Assembly: GCF_000153105.1 (NCBI RefSeq)
Contig: NZ_CH672377.1
Span: 152,603 to 216,602 of the forward strand
Source of the DNA: Blastopirellula marina DSM 3645
GTDB lineage: Bacteria; Planctomycetota; Planctomycetia; Pirellulales; Pirellulaceae
Length of the DNA stretch: 64,000 nucleotides
Direction: 5' to 3'
The notes under the pieces are model-generated. The model made no database searches. It saw only the letters and a list, made by a program, of their open reading frames with translations, and was not told where the DNA came from. This document shows, one piece after another, positions 36,334 through 45,703 of this stretch. The number at the start of each line of letters is the position of its first letter. Position 1 is the stretch's first letter. Position numbers and translations under genes: made by a program.

Positions 36334-37893
36334 TTACCTTTCGTCAAACTTGCCGCGGAACAGTTCGTGCTTGTCGTAGTAGGCTCGCTGCAAAATCATC
36401 GGCCGGTAACCGGGGCGGATCACCAATTGACGCAGCTTTTTGTCATCGCGAGCGAAGTAACGTCCGATTTCTTCGGCCGTCATCAAGGGATGCGTCGCCA
36501 CCGACCACGACTCGCCGGTGGCGGCATGTTTGGCCGCTTGTTCGAATGTGGGCATGTTCGTCGAGCGGGTGATCGCTAGCGACTGTCCCAGGAGCTTCGA
36601 GCAATACTCCAAGGTGGTTTGATCGGCACCGCCAAAGACTTGCAGCAATCCGGCGTTGGCGATGAACGTCTCGAAGTTTTTGGGGAAGTTCGCCCGTAGT
36701 TGATTCAAATCCTGCAGGACAACGTACATACGGGCCCCGAAGCCCGCGATCTGGCCAATGGCGGTCTCCAGGCAGCGCATGCCCCCTAACGCGAAAAATT
36801 CTTCCAAAATCAGAACGGTCGAGTGCCCAGTTTGATGCGGCTCCTCTTCGTGGGCGGCGATCGCCAACTGCACGACCAACCGCAGCCAGCCGCTGAGATC
36901 GGCCATCCGCATCGCCGGCAAGCTGACGTAGAGGGCGAGCGAGCTCCGTTTCAAATCGCGAAGGTCGATTGAATCGCCGCGGAGCGTCTCTTGGATGCAC
37001 TCGATCGCAATCCATTCCAGGTGTTTGTTCAGGTTTGACAGGACCGATGAGAATTCGCCACCCGTCCGCGCGTAAAAATTTAATGCGGCCGAACGGACCA
37101 TGCCGCCGGCGGCGTCGCTTTCGGTCATTTCCCGTTCGAGCCAATAGCGGTGCGGATCGTCGGGATCGGGCGTGGCAAGTTCCGACGCCAGTTTCCAAAC
37201 GGTGACCAAGTCACGCATGCCGGCATAGTTTTGATGCGTGACGACATGGACGCAAAGGGCGGCCAAGATCTGCTTCGCCGTATTGTCCCAATGCGGATCT
37301 TTCGTCTCGCCCGGCACAATTATGGCGTCGGCGATCAGTTTAGCGTTCGGCACCAGAGTGCGACGGCCGGAACGGAGCAGGATTTGAAGTGGATTGAACA
37401 CCCGACAAAAACGGCGCGTCTTTTCGCCGGAACATCCGAAGGGATCGAGCAGCGAGACTTCTTGCCCCAGGCCATCGGCCCGCCAGCGGGCTGTAATCCT
37501 GGCGTGCTCGCCCTTGGGATCCACCAGCACCATCGATGTAGAGGCCGGTAGGCTCAATGCCAGGGGGATCGTCGCGGCCCGCCCCTTACCGCTACGAGAA
37601 CCTGCAATCAGTAATGAATGTTGATCTGTGGATACGCCGAGCGGAACTCCACCTTCCACCCACCGCGATAAGCGGCCGTCGGGAAGTCGTGGCCCCGTCA
37701 CCACCTTGCCTCCTGCGACGCCGAGAAATAGTTTCGACTGCAGGTTTCGCTCTGCATCGAACCGGAGCGACTCCGTCGCGATCAAGTTCTGCGGCGACTC
37801 GAAGTAAGCATTGGACGGTCGACCGATATCGTCTCGATGCCGACCGCGCGGAAGATCGCCGAGCAGATCGAAACGATCGGTATCGTTTTGCAT
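36334..37893 (-). CDS. Type IV coupling protein (VirD4/TraG-like ATPase)
   Basis: 519 residues from the ATG at 37893 (an in-frame start at 37911 adds 6). It links the relaxosome to a secretion channel in conjugation. Walker A is LLIAGSRSGKGRAATIP near residue 97, Walker B MVLVDPKGEHA, and a second acidic motif VLILEEFFALGGM lies near the middle; the VirD4-like QDLNQLRANFPKNFETFIAN and PTFEQAAKH segments follow. There is no N-terminal membrane anchor, unlike classical VirD4; the downstream two-span membrane protein may supply it. Confidence 0.85.
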   Translation of the reverse strand: MQNDTDRFDLLGDLPRGRHRDDIGRPSNAYFESPQNLIATESLRFDAERNLQSKLFLGVAGGKVVTGPRLPDGRLSRWVEGGVPLGVSTDQHSLLIAGSRSGKGRAATIPLALSLPASTSMVLVDPKGEHARITARWRADGLGQEVSLLDPFGCSGEKTRRFCRVFNPLQILLRSGRRTLVPNAKLIADAIIVPGETKDPHWDNTAKQILAALCVHVVTHQNYAGMRDLVTVWKLASELATPDPDDPHRYWLEREMTESDAAGGMVRSAALNFYARTGGEFSSVLSNLNKHLEWIAIECIQETLRGDSIDLRDLKRSSLALYVSLPAMRMADLSGWLRLVVQLAIAAHEEEPHQTGHSTVLILEEFFALGGMRCLETAIGQIAGFGARMYVVLQDLNQLRANFPKNFETFIANAGLLQVFGGADQTTLEYCSKLLGQSLAITRSTNMPTFEQAAKHAATGESWSVATHPLMTAEEIGRYFARDDKKLRQLVIRPGYRPMILQRAYYDKHELFRGKFDER

Positions 37894-37970
37894 TTCAACT
37901 TCCCTCTTCATCTTCCTATCGCCCCCACCCCCACTGACTTCGGAGATCTGGAAATCACGGTGACCGAGAA

Positions 37971-38678
37971 TTAATCGAACCGCGGCAACTGGGCATTGGC
38001 GACCATTTCATGTTCGATCACATACTGCCCCGGCTCGAACCCGGCGTCGCTCAAAATACGCCGCCAGCGAGCGGTTTCCTCCTGCGACACGAAGTAAAGG
38101 GCCAAGCCCCCTCCCTGCGCGCGATACCGTTTCAAAGAGTCGAGCATCTGGAAACCTTTTTGGCTGCGTGTTTCAGGATCTTGCTCGCTGTCGGCCATAT
38201 CGCTGAGGACGACGGTCAACAGCCGCGTCCTTTCGGTCACGCCCGGCATCGACGACATGAATTCGACCGTCTTACCGGTCGCCTCGAAGACCGGCGAACT
38301 TTTGGGATCGGAATTTGCTTTCAGAAATTCATTCAGCTCTTCCGGACTGCGAAAGCGGCGACGCATCTCGGCCGGAGTGCCCTCGAAGAGAATGGCGTTT
38401 TGATTGTCGCTGAGCTGACCGAGGACAACCCGCGACTCTGAGCCCATTCCTTCCGTAAAGAAACGGTCGATCAGCTGTAAAAAGAGCGTATAGGCGCGAT
38501 CATCCCACTGATCGTGGAAGGAGCCGCTCATGTCGACGACGACCGCGAGACAAGCATCAAGCTCCTGCGTCTCGAACGGTTTTTGGTTCACTTGGGTAGC
38601 CTGGCTTTCGATGCAGCCGCCTATCGAGAGGGCGGACAAGCAGGCGATCGCGACCCAAAAATTGCGTGGGGTTTTCAT
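37971..38678 (-). CDS. VWA-domain lipoprotein
   Basis: 235 residues. Lipoprotein signal with the lipobox LSIGGC at about 17-22, then a von Willebrand factor A domain with the metal-site motif VVVDMSGSFHD near residue 47 and a later VVLSDMADSEQD that supplies the acidic partner. VWA domains bind ligands through a metal ion. It stands second in a minus-strand run with membrane proteins and the coupling protein, so it may be a surface or periplasmic part of the transfer machine. Confidence 0.72.
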   Translation of the reverse strand: MKTPRNFWVAIACLSALSIGGCIESQATQVNQKPFETQELDACLAVVVDMSGSFHDQWDDRAYTLFLQLIDRFFTEGMGSESRVVLGQLSDNQNAILFEGTPAEMRRRFRSPEELNEFLKANSDPKSSPVFEATGKTVEFMSSMPGVTERTRLLTVVLSDMADSEQDPETRSQKGFQMLDSLKRYRAQGGGLALYFVSQEETARWRRILSDAGFEPGQYVIEHEMVANAQLPRFD

Positions 38679-38689
38679 ACCAAACTCCT

Positions 38690-39292
38690 TTAAACGGTGG
38701 GGGAGTGAGAATAGTCGGCATGCCAGGCGCCGATCAAAGCGAGGCCTGCCATGTAAAGTACTGTCGCCGCCGGAGCGACATAGCTAGGCGCCTCGCTCCA
38801 ACTGCTCGAGGTTTGGCTATCGAGTCCGACGTAAAAAATTCCGGCGTCGCCTAGAAGGATGATCGCGGCGATGCCGGTCAGCAGATAGAACAAGATCGGA
38901 TTGCGTGATCGCTGTCGGGTGATTTCGCCCATTTCCTGCAGCTCTTTGAAAACGCGTATCCAGAGGAGCGTCACCGCGATGAACAAGATCAACGCCATCA
39001 GCATCGACAAGTCAAGGCGATCGAAGCCGTCATAGTTTCGCAGCATCCCTGCCCCCGGAACCGGCAACTTGTAGAGCCGCATCTGGAAAATCGGCATGAT
39101 CACCCGCAGCCCTTCCGCGCCGACGGTGAGGTAGACGAGCGCCACGATAGGCATCAGCACCAAGTTCGCGGCATAGAAGACGATTCGCTTGCCGAGCGAC
39201 TTGCGTCGCCGCAGGATCTTGGGAGGCGCCGGAGATCCGTTTTGACCGCCGTCGCGGGCGAACGCCTCCTCGAACGTACGAAACTCAAACAT
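38690..39292 (-). CDS. Polytopic membrane protein of the transfer gene cluster
   Basis: 200 residues, about four membrane spans (VFYAANLVLMPIVALVYLTV; LSMLMALILFIAVTLLWI; ILFYLLTGIAAIILLGDAGIF (begins at about 130); APAATVLYMAGLALIGAW). Not recognised. It is flanked by the VWA lipoprotein gene (11 bp away) and the gene at 39307, all in one strand, and may form part of the transfer apparatus. Confidence 0.6.
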   Translation of the reverse strand: MFEFRTFEEAFARDGGQNGSPAPPKILRRRKSLGKRIVFYAANLVLMPIVALVYLTVGAEGLRVIMPIFQMRLYKLPVPGAGMLRNYDGFDRLDLSMLMALILFIAVTLLWIRVFKELQEMGEITRQRSRNPILFYLLTGIAAIILLGDAGIFYVGLDSQTSSSWSEAPSYVAPAATVLYMAGLALIGAWHADYSHSPTV

Positions 39293-39306
39293 GACTTTCC
39301 CTTTCG

Positions 39307-40083
39307 TTAGGCCGCATCTGGCGACTTGGAAGCGGCTGGAATTTGATGTTCGGAGCGGAAACGGGCGAGCGCCGCTTCCAAATCGCGGATGATGCCTTCG
39401 ATATCCGCCTGCGAGCTGGTTTTGGCGGGCTGCACGATCAGGCGGACGACGCTCCCCACATACGACCAGATCGCCTTGGCAGCATTCCCCTTGAGCGGAC
39501 GATCCTGTTTGGCCTCTGGCTTAGCGACCGGCGTTGAAGTTTCTTTCGCGACAATGGTCGATTTACCGGCGGAAGTTCGCCCGGCGGCATGTTTTTTCTG
39601 CAGTTGCTTGGCGACCTGGATGCTGATGTGCTGCCCATTGCGGGCCAGTTGCAGCGCTTCGTCGCGGGCCGCTGGCGGCGTGGTCTCGCCCGCCAGAATC
39701 TTGAGCGACTCGCTGACAAATTGCTTCGTCAAATGCCCTTCCGCGACGAACGATTTGCCGAACGCGGTCCAGACGGCGATCGCCCGATAGGCCTGAGCCC
39801 TGGAGACCTCGGCTGCTTCCCAAAAGTTCTGCTCCCGCTCCTCATCTCCGACGTTTTCGGTGACGATGCGATACAAATAGAGATAGCAGCCGGTGCAGAT
39901 CATCGATTCAACTTGGAGAACCCGCAGTTGATCCGACATTTTGACGCTCAACGCCACGATTTGGCCGTCCGCCAAATGCTCTGCGGCGGAGTCGAGCTCG
40001 AACTTTGTCGTTTCGGCGACGCGCTGCATCAACTCCGTCGTCGACAACTTGCCCGCCAGAATTTCTTCAAACAACCTATTCAT
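39307..40083 (-). CDS. Hypothetical transfer-cluster protein with helical DNA-binding-like core
   Basis: 258 residues from the ATG at 40083, which has AGGA 9-10 bases upstream (a longer frame reaches 40113). Not recognised. The middle includes EVSRAQAYRAIAVWTAFGKSF, which reads like a helix-turn-helix, and the remainder is a lysine/alanine-rich linker and a C-terminal helix (DIEGIIRDLEAALARF). A plasmid ParB- or Kfr-like DNA-binding role is possible but unproven. It is cotranscribed with the membrane and lipoprotein genes downstream. Confidence 0.5.
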   Translation of the reverse strand: MNRLFEEILAGKLSTTELMQRVAETTKFELDSAAEHLADGQIVALSVKMSDQLRVLQVESMICTGCYLYLYRIVTENVGDEEREQNFWEAAEVSRAQAYRAIAVWTAFGKSFVAEGHLTKQFVSESLKILAGETTPPAARDEALQLARNGQHISIQVAKQLQKKHAAGRTSAGKSTIVAKETSTPVAKPEAKQDRPLKGNAAKAIWSYVGSVVRLIVQPAKTSSQADIEGIIRDLEAALARFRSEHQIPAASKSPDAA

Positions 40084-40188
40084 GGAACGGTTCCTGGGGA
40101 GGGAGGGGATCAATCTCGCTGAGCTTCGTGGAGCGTGACCGGAATTGGAAAAGTTCGATGTGGACGACCGCTGACGATGACTGCCCGC

Positions 40189-40428
40189 TTATCGGAAGGT
40201 GGACGGGGTTTGGCGCCAGCGAAACAACCAGAGCAACAACAGGAAGAGCCAGAGCAGCCAGGCGGCGACGCCGAGCAGATAGGCCAGCCACAGAGCCGAC
40301 ACGATCAGCAGCAAAATCAACAGCAGCATCCAGCCGGCAAGCCGCAGGACGTAAGCCAGTCCCAAGAGCAAAAGCCAGATGGACAGGTCAGCCGGATGGC
40401 TAGCGTCGCGAAAGGTTCGAGCGGACAT
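40189..40428 (-). CDS. Small membrane protein
   Basis: 79 residues, nearly all hydrophobic (SIWLLLLGLAYVLRL; WMLLLILLLIVSALWLAYLL; AAWLLWLFLLLLWLF), so three likely membrane spans, with a short basic end. In the same minus-strand run as the transfer genes. No family recognised. Confidence 0.45.
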   Translation of the reverse strand: MSARTFRDASHPADLSIWLLLLGLAYVLRLAGWMLLLILLLIVSALWLAYLLGVAAWLLWLFLLLLWLFRWRQTPSTFR

Positions 40429-40510
40429 CGGATGCCTCTGACAATGGTGACGGAAAAGGAAAAAGGGGCGAGCGGCGGCGATCGCCGCCCGCCTTGCCGA
40501 TCTCGGTCGT

Positions 40511-40681
40511 CTAGCGTTTGGGCTCGATCGTCGTATGGCTGTGCCCCTTGATGACCAATCCTTTCGGTTTGGATTTGAAGCACGAAGCGATCCACCAGAT
40601 CACGCCGATTACGAAAATCAACGTGAAGAAGTTGGCGGCGCCATCCGCATCCGACGAGGCTTGAGCGAGCAAGTTCAACAT
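40511..40681 (-). CDS. Small single-span membrane protein
   Basis: 56 residues, MLNLLAQASSDADGAANFF, one span (TLIFVIGVIWWIASCF) and a basic tail ending SHTTIEPKR. AAGAAAG lies upstream of the start. This is the first gene of the minus-strand run that leads to the coupling protein, divergent from the XRE-type regulator at 40919. Confidence 0.5.
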   Translation of the reverse strand: MLNLLAQASSDADGAANFFTLIFVIGVIWWIASCFKSKPKGLVIKGHSHTTIEPKR

Positions 40682-40889
40682 GAAACAATCTTTCTTCGAG
40701 TGGGAATTTGGAATTCAACGCGGGCGGGTTGCGACCAACAAGCCGCTAATCGTCAGGCGGAGGCGGCATCGCTCGTAGCTCCTGCGAAAAAATCCCCCTG
40801 CTCGGCCGTCGCGAACATCGCTGAGCGAAGCAGGCAAGTGGTATGGCCGTATCGTAGGAATAGGCGTCTCCGCTTGCTAATCACCAAAA

Positions 40890-40904
40890 ATGCAGAAACT
40901 GCAT
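40890..40904. promoter_or_regulatory. ATGCAG-N3-CTGCAT inverted repeat, possible operator
   Basis: Perfect 6+6 dyad ending 14 bp before the start codon of the helix-turn-helix gene at 40919 and facing the divergent transfer gene run that begins at 40681. Its place suggests self-repression, and control of the divergent promoter, by that regulator. Confidence 0.45.
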
Positions 40905-40918
40905 ACCAAGGAAACTCC

Positions 40919-42121
40919 ATGGCCAAGGCCTCCCCGGAATCGCAACTGGACGAGTCGAAACGTCAGCAATACGAAGCGGAGCTCCGCGAGTTTTATCGAG
41001 GCGACTATCCGACGATGCTGATGGTCAAGGGAGAGCGGATCGCCAAGCTGCGCGAATGGCTCGGCAAGCATGAAGGCCGAGGCAAGCCGATTTCGCAGGA
41101 AGAACTCGCGACTCGGGCAGGTCTGCTCGTCGATCAGGCGACGATTCAGCGTTATGAAAAAAAATACAAGGAAGCGCCCACAATTCACCTGTGGGCGATC
41201 GCCCGGGCTTTCGGCGTGGCGCTGCACGAAGTCGCTTACACTTCGCCGTCCCTTCCCCCGCCGATGCCCGCCACCGCGCTCTACCGCGCCAAGGTGTTTC
41301 TCATTCGCAGTTGGCTGCTCGGAACGTTGCCCAAAGATCCCACGATCGATCTACGGCACTACGTCGACAAAGAGTGGCGAGATCCCCATTTTCGCGAGTT
41401 GATCAGTCTGACGAAGAATCAGGAACAAATCTTGTGGCATAGCCTGGCGCAAGATGGCTGGGTCGCCCAGAACGCCGCGGGCGAGTTTTTCTTTCAGGAA
41501 AACCACCGCCTGCCGCCGACCCCGGCGATCTTTTTTCGCCTCGGGATTCAGATCACGCATCTGGCGATGGAAATCGTGACGATCGAGCATGCCGCCTACG
41601 CCAACATCATCGCTCGCATCGAGCATTGCCTCCAGTCGCTCGCCAAGGCGCTGTTAGACGCCCAAGAGGCGCTCCGGGATGATGGTCTCAATTTAGAGCT
41701 TGCATTAGAGGCGCTGCGCGATTGCGATTTGGCCCTGGCCGACACCGATACGGTCGCTCCCCAAGTGACGCTCTTGCATCACGCCGCGTTCGCCCAATGG
41801 GTCGACGCCTCGGTCGCAATGGTGACCGCCGCTCAAGACGGCGAGCGATTCAATCTCGATACGTTTCTGAGACCGGTCTTGCAGATTCTTTATCATCACC
41901 GCGAACAGCTTTTTTACTTGCTGCGCAATGATCCGGCCAACTTGGCTGCTGCGCAGCAACTGGAGCTGCAATATCGCCAAGCGGTCTTCGCCTATTTGGC
42001 GAAATGGTCCGAGTTGCGTCATCACCTGGCGGAGTTAGGCCTATTGTCGGAAGCGACCACGCCTGCTTCCCCAGAAACTCCGACGAAACCGCCGAAAAAG
42101 AAAGGAAAACGCAAACGCTGA
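40919..42121 (+). CDS. Large XRE-type helix-turn-helix regulator
   Basis: 400 residues from the ATG at 40919, with AAGGA 7 bases upstream; the open frame extends further 5' but without coding look. The first ~110 residues hold an XRE-like helix-turn-helix (KLREWLGKHEGRGKPISQEE, ATIQRYEKKYKEAPTIHLWA, AFGVALHEVAYTSP). The long remainder, about 290 residues, is all-helical and unrecognised, with a lysine-rich tail. It is the only gene in this direction next to the transfer run, so control of that run is a fair guess. Confidence 0.65.
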   Translation: MAKASPESQLDESKRQQYEAELREFYRGDYPTMLMVKGERIAKLREWLGKHEGRGKPISQEELATRAGLLVDQATIQRYEKKYKEAPTIHLWAIARAFGVALHEVAYTSPSLPPPMPATALYRAKVFLIRSWLLGTLPKDPTIDLRHYVDKEWRDPHFRELISLTKNQEQILWHSLAQDGWVAQNAAGEFFFQENHRLPPTPAIFFRLGIQITHLAMEIVTIEHAAYANIIARIEHCLQSLAKALLDAQEALRDDGLNLELALEALRDCDLALADTDTVAPQVTLLHHAAFAQWVDASVAMVTAAQDGERFNLDTFLRPVLQILYHHREQLFYLLRNDPANLAAAQQLELQYRQAVFAYLAKWSELRHHLAELGLLSEATTPASPETPTKPPKKKGKRKR

Positions 42122-42340
42122 TCAATGGTGCAGGCGAATTTTTCTTGCCTGACGGCGAACTAGTGCGCTACGGTAGAACTGTCGGGCGAATGGTCGCTCG
42201 ATGGGGTGTCGTAGCCTCCAGACAAACGGTCCGTCAGGTCCGGATGGTCGCGAAATACAAGAGGACCTCCGGTCTAAATACGCGGCACTGCTGTCTGGCG
42301 GTTACGAACATCCGGACGCCAACCGAGAGGACCGTCACCG

Positions 42341-42475
42341 ATGGAAAAAATTTTCGTTTCCCCAGCCGAAATTAACGCCGCCCAGCCTTCGCTCTGCCCC
42401 CATGTCGCGAGCGCCGCCGGACGGCTGGCGGCCAACGACGAGAGGATCGCTCCGAACGATGATGACGCCGACTGA
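42341..42475 (+). CDS. Small hypothetical protein
   Basis: 44 residues (MEKIFVSPAEINAAQP...), acidic end NDDDAD. The frame overlaps the next small gene by 17 bases. Pairs of such overlapping short genes are usual in plasmid-like DNA. No function visible. Confidence 0.4.
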   Translation: MEKIFVSPAEINAAQPSLCPHVASAAGRLAANDERIAPNDDDAD

Positions 42476-42614
42476 GCCGTCGCCGGGACTAATTCGCACG
42501 ATTGTTGAGTGCGGGCGTCGCCGCGGCGTCGAGATTTCTTGGCTGGAAGCGCGAGAAATTGCCCAAGAAGTTCTTGGCAATACCGCGAATGACAATCCCT
42601 GGCCTGACGTCTAA
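42459..42614 (+). CDS. Small hypothetical protein
   Basis: 51 residues with a helical core (LIRTIVECGRRRGVEISWLE, AREIAQEVLG). Starts inside the preceding small gene in another frame, so translation is probably coupled. Not recognised. Confidence 0.45.
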   Translation: MMTPTEPSPGLIRTIVECGRRRGVEISWLEAREIAQEVLGNTANDNPWPDV

Positions 42615-42968
42615 CCGAACCACATCAGGCTTTGCGATCGCGTTTGTCGTGGAACAACTCAACAAAAAGTCGACAAGCGTCGCTCGGCGGGTTTGCGTTT
42701 ATGAACAACTTCGGGCATGCTTTTTGGGAAGAGTCGATTCCGGCTCGTCATTTCTATATTCCTCGATCAAGGAGAAAGAACCACGAACCCATAAGAAAAC
42801 CCGCCAGTGGCGGGTCTCTCGAAACTTTTGCAGCGATGCTGTCCTCTCAACAAGTTCAGCATCGCACGAAAACGAAATGCGATGCAAGCACTAATTCGAT
42901 TCTTGCAACAGTTTTTTGCGGCCTAAATTTTGGCGAGGTTTTCTTCAGCACGAGAAGGAGAAAACATC
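42615..42968. other. Gap with a GC-rich hairpin
   Basis: 354 bp without a convincing gene. At 42799-42815, ACCCGCC, AGT, GGCGGGT forms a 7-bp stem; on the minus strand it is followed by TTTTC, so it may be a weak minus-strand terminator, or merely insulate the operons. Confidence 0.4.
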
Positions 42969-43619
42969 ATGCTGCATATCTCTCACACTGCCGCCATTCT
43001 GGCGCAGCGGCCCTATCAAATCGTCCCTGGACGAAGCGACGCTCCCCGGCGCAAATCGCTTGAATGTCCGCCTGACCGCGGCACGTTCGTCAAACCTTTG
43101 AAGCAATGCTTCGTCCGTAACCCTCGATTGATGCCGATGACGCGGATCATGCTGACACTGCTCGCCGGGTGGGCCGGTCACGGCGATTCAATCAAAACGA
43201 CGATTGGGATCATCGCCAAGCATCTCGGCAAATCGCGCCGCCAATTGTTTCGCTATCTGAAAGATGCGGCCGAAGAAGGGTATCTCTATTGGACCAAGAC
43301 CAAGGACCGGATCGGGCGGTACACGGGGATTTGCGTCCGTCTCAACTTTGGAGCTATTCGCTACGAGAAGGCGAGCCGAGCGAAGGCCAGCAGTCCGAAA
43401 CCCGCAGAAATGGTAGATGTGCCACAAGAGTCCGACACTAAAACAACTTTATCTATTACTTTACCGGGCGAAGAAGAATTTCAAGCGCGACTGCGAGCGA
43501 TCTGCTTGCGAAACGGTATCGAGCCGCCTCCTCTCAAGAGGGCGGAATGGGCGATAGGAAAGAAGATTTTGGGGCGTCGAGAGAAGATCTGGCCGGGCTC
43601 GTCAGCTACGGCATGTTGA
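42969..43619 (+). CDS. Winged-helix/HTH protein of the element, possible replication or regulatory protein
   Basis: 216 residues from the ATG at 42969, supported by GAAGGAG 8-10 bases upstream. The segment KTTIGIIAKHLGKSRRQLFRYLK, followed by DAAEEGYLYWTKTKDRIGR and YTGICVRLNF, is a winged helix-turn-helix. This resembles plasmid replication or copy-control proteins; no catalytic residues are visible. The C-terminal ~70 residues are not recognised. Confidence 0.55.
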   Translation: MLHISHTAAILAQRPYQIVPGRSDAPRRKSLECPPDRGTFVKPLKQCFVRNPRLMPMTRIMLTLLAGWAGHGDSIKTTIGIIAKHLGKSRRQLFRYLKDAAEEGYLYWTKTKDRIGRYTGICVRLNFGAIRYEKASRAKASSPKPAEMVDVPQESDTKTTLSITLPGEEEFQARLRAICLRNGIEPPPLKRAEWAIGKKILGRREKIWPGSSATAC

Positions 43620-43737
43620 CCCCGGAATCGATCGATAAAATCCAACCTAAAATTTACCAGATGCTCATTCTTGCGAGATAAAATGATCAGGCAATAACCG
43701 TGCACCAGCTGCACGACGATCGAAGGGAGAAAAAGGC

Positions 43738-44730
43738 ATGGCGGCGACAACCAACCGTGGCGGCGCGGGTGAAGGGCGCCCACCGGAATCGTTAGCCCAA
43801 AAGTTTGGCGACGCGGTTCAGGAGCCCGTGGCGAACGGAACGCCGAGGAGGATCGAGGATACGACGGACGAAGCGGAGCCGTATTGCTTGAGCACCTCTT
43901 TGACCGAATTCACAGGCATGAGCGACCTGCAAATGGGAAAGCTGGCTGCGGATACGCTCGCCAAAAACCTGCAGCAGCACAAAGAATATCATCAAAAGGC
44001 CGCCAATCTGTTCGGCAGCGGCAGTATCGCCGGGGTCCGCGACTTGGGCGTTCCCAATAGCTTGCGCGAGCTCAAGGAAAAGCAGCGAAAACAAGACGAG
44101 CTGTTTTACGAATGGCTCCAACAGCTTGTCAACCGCCAACTTCACGACCTCTCGCAGTTAGCCCGACACCTGGATGCATGGGTCGACAAGTTCAAGGAGT
44201 TAAGGAAACAGTTACAAGCCAAGCAGGACCAAGCCTTTGAACAGTTGGACGCACTTGACGAGGAAATGGAACGGTACGAACGAACCGGCGCCATCGACGA
44301 GGCCCGCGTGCGGCAGTTGTTAAAGGATCGCCAGGTAAATATTCCCGCCGCTGCGGATGCGGAGCTTCTCTACCAACTGGCTGCCCAAGAAGTTTCGAAA
44401 CTCCGCCACGAGACGGAAATGCGGCAACGGGCGATGGAAACCTGTGATCAGGAAAGTCAGGCGTTGAAAGACCAGGCGACCGCGGCGCGGGAGACCATGG
44501 AAGAGGTTCAACGTCGGACTGACCAAGGGATCCATGCGGAAGAAGATGCCGAGGCGTTAGAGACGCAGCAAGAGATCGTCCGTAAACGGATGGAGTCGGC
44601 GCGCGAGCGTTTCGAGCAGATCGGCCATCAGGAAGAGGCCAACTACGAGGCGAACGATAGGGCCGTGGACCAAGTCAACGTCCTGGCGCCATCTCCGACG
44701 GCCGAGATCCCGACCAATTTTGAGCTCTAG
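43738..44730 (+). CDS. Coiled-coil protein of unknown function
   Basis: 330 residues with an unordered N-terminus, then a long charged helical region (about 100-300; for example EKQRKQDELFYEWLQQ and FEQLDALDEEMERYERTGA) and a hydrophilic end. GGGAGAAAAA precedes the ATG. No signal or membrane span. Its stop overlaps the convergent lipoprotein gene by 4 bp. Could be a structural or segregation-related protein; not recognised. Confidence 0.55.
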   Translation: MAATTNRGGAGEGRPPESLAQKFGDAVQEPVANGTPRRIEDTTDEAEPYCLSTSLTEFTGMSDLQMGKLAADTLAKNLQQHKEYHQKAANLFGSGSIAGVRDLGVPNSLRELKEKQRKQDELFYEWLQQLVNRQLHDLSQLARHLDAWVDKFKELRKQLQAKQDQAFEQLDALDEEMERYERTGAIDEARVRQLLKDRQVNIPAAADAELLYQLAAQEVSKLRHETEMRQRAMETCDQESQALKDQATAARETMEEVQRRTDQGIHAEEDAEALETQQEIVRKRMESARERFEQIGHQEEANYEANDRAVDQVNVLAPSPTAEIPTNFEL

Positions 44731-45314
44731 TTCTTGGTGAGGGCGGGCGTATGCCCGGGATGCACCTGATTAAACATCTGGAGTACGTCTTGAAACGCCG
44801 CGCGAACTTCGCGCTCCGTATCCAAGCTGGCGTTGGGATATAGGCGTGAATCCCCTTTGCCCAGAGCGTTATTCGCTACGATAAACTGGATTCCTCCATA
44901 GGAGGTTTCGGTTTTTCGGACAAAAATGCGGGCGGGAATGCCCCGTTTCGCCAGTCCGCGCATGAACACCGCTCCTTTTTCATAGGGATCTTGCGGATCG
45001 TTTTTTCCCTGGTGAACGAGAATGGCGACTCCTTCGTTGCGGGCGACATATTCCACGGCGGCAGCGGTCGCCCGATGCTCGGAAGCCACCTTCTCCGCGC
45101 TCTGGAGAGGTTTGGTTGCGGCGGGTTGATTTTCCTGCGCGGTGGGCGCCTGCCACCGCTCGCGGAAAGAGATTTTTTCCGTTTCCACAGCCTTGTCGCG
45201 GTTATCCGCCGCCTGACTGGCGACGGGAACACATCCGGTAGAAGTCGTGAGCAGCGAGCCCGCCGTGATCGCGGCGGCGGCAAATAGAGAACTGAAATAT
45301 CCTGCTTTGGTCAT
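44727..45314 (-). CDS. Lipoprotein of unknown function
   Basis: 195 residues; signal with lipobox TSTGC at about residues 24-28 (the hydrophobic run is FAAAAITAGSLL), then a region of low complexity, and a C-terminal domain (AILVHQGKNDPQDP, RIFVRKTETSYGG, FIVANNALGKGD). Not recognised. Alone on its strand; possible transfer-related envelope protein. Confidence 0.6.
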   Translation of the reverse strand: MTKAGYFSSLFAAAAITAGSLLTTSTGCVPVASQAADNRDKAVETEKISFRERWQAPTAQENQPAATKPLQSAEKVASEHRATAAAVEYVARNEGVAILVHQGKNDPQDPYEKGAVFMRGLAKRGIPARIFVRKTETSYGGIQFIVANNALGKGDSRLYPNASLDTEREVRAAFQDVLQMFNQVHPGHTPALTKN

Positions 45315-45411
45315 GGCGAACCTCCCGTTCGCATCCCTCTATCCGTTCAATCCATTCGGTTTGTTAAAGATAGTCACGATCTGCTTATCACAGTTCCCCG
45401 TCCAGCGCAAG

Positions 45412-45439
45412 AAAAAAAAGGAAGGGCCGAAACCCTTCC
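45412..45439 (-). terminator. Intrinsic terminator reading leftwards
   Basis: GGAAGGG (45420-45426), CCGAAA, CCCTTCC (45433-45439); on the minus strand a run of eight T's follows. It would stop transcripts coming from the 45440-46046 gap before they reach the lipoprotein gene. Confidence 0.75.
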
Positions 45440-45703
45440 CAGTTGTGAACAAGAAAGATCATACTTACGCACGATTACTAACTATCTTACCCTGAAATAG
45501 TTAAAAATCGCTTAACGAATTCGTCTTTTGGACACGTTTGTGCATGGTGAAGTGCCCTGGCGTCCGTGAGCGAACCGCTCTTCGCTCCATGACCGGCAAC
45601 CGTCTTTCCACGGCGTCGTAAAATCGTTTTATCGCTGGTACAACTTGCCGTATTCACGCGGGCGATCTTTTCTTTCCTATTGCCCCCGCCATAGATTTCT
45701 CCA

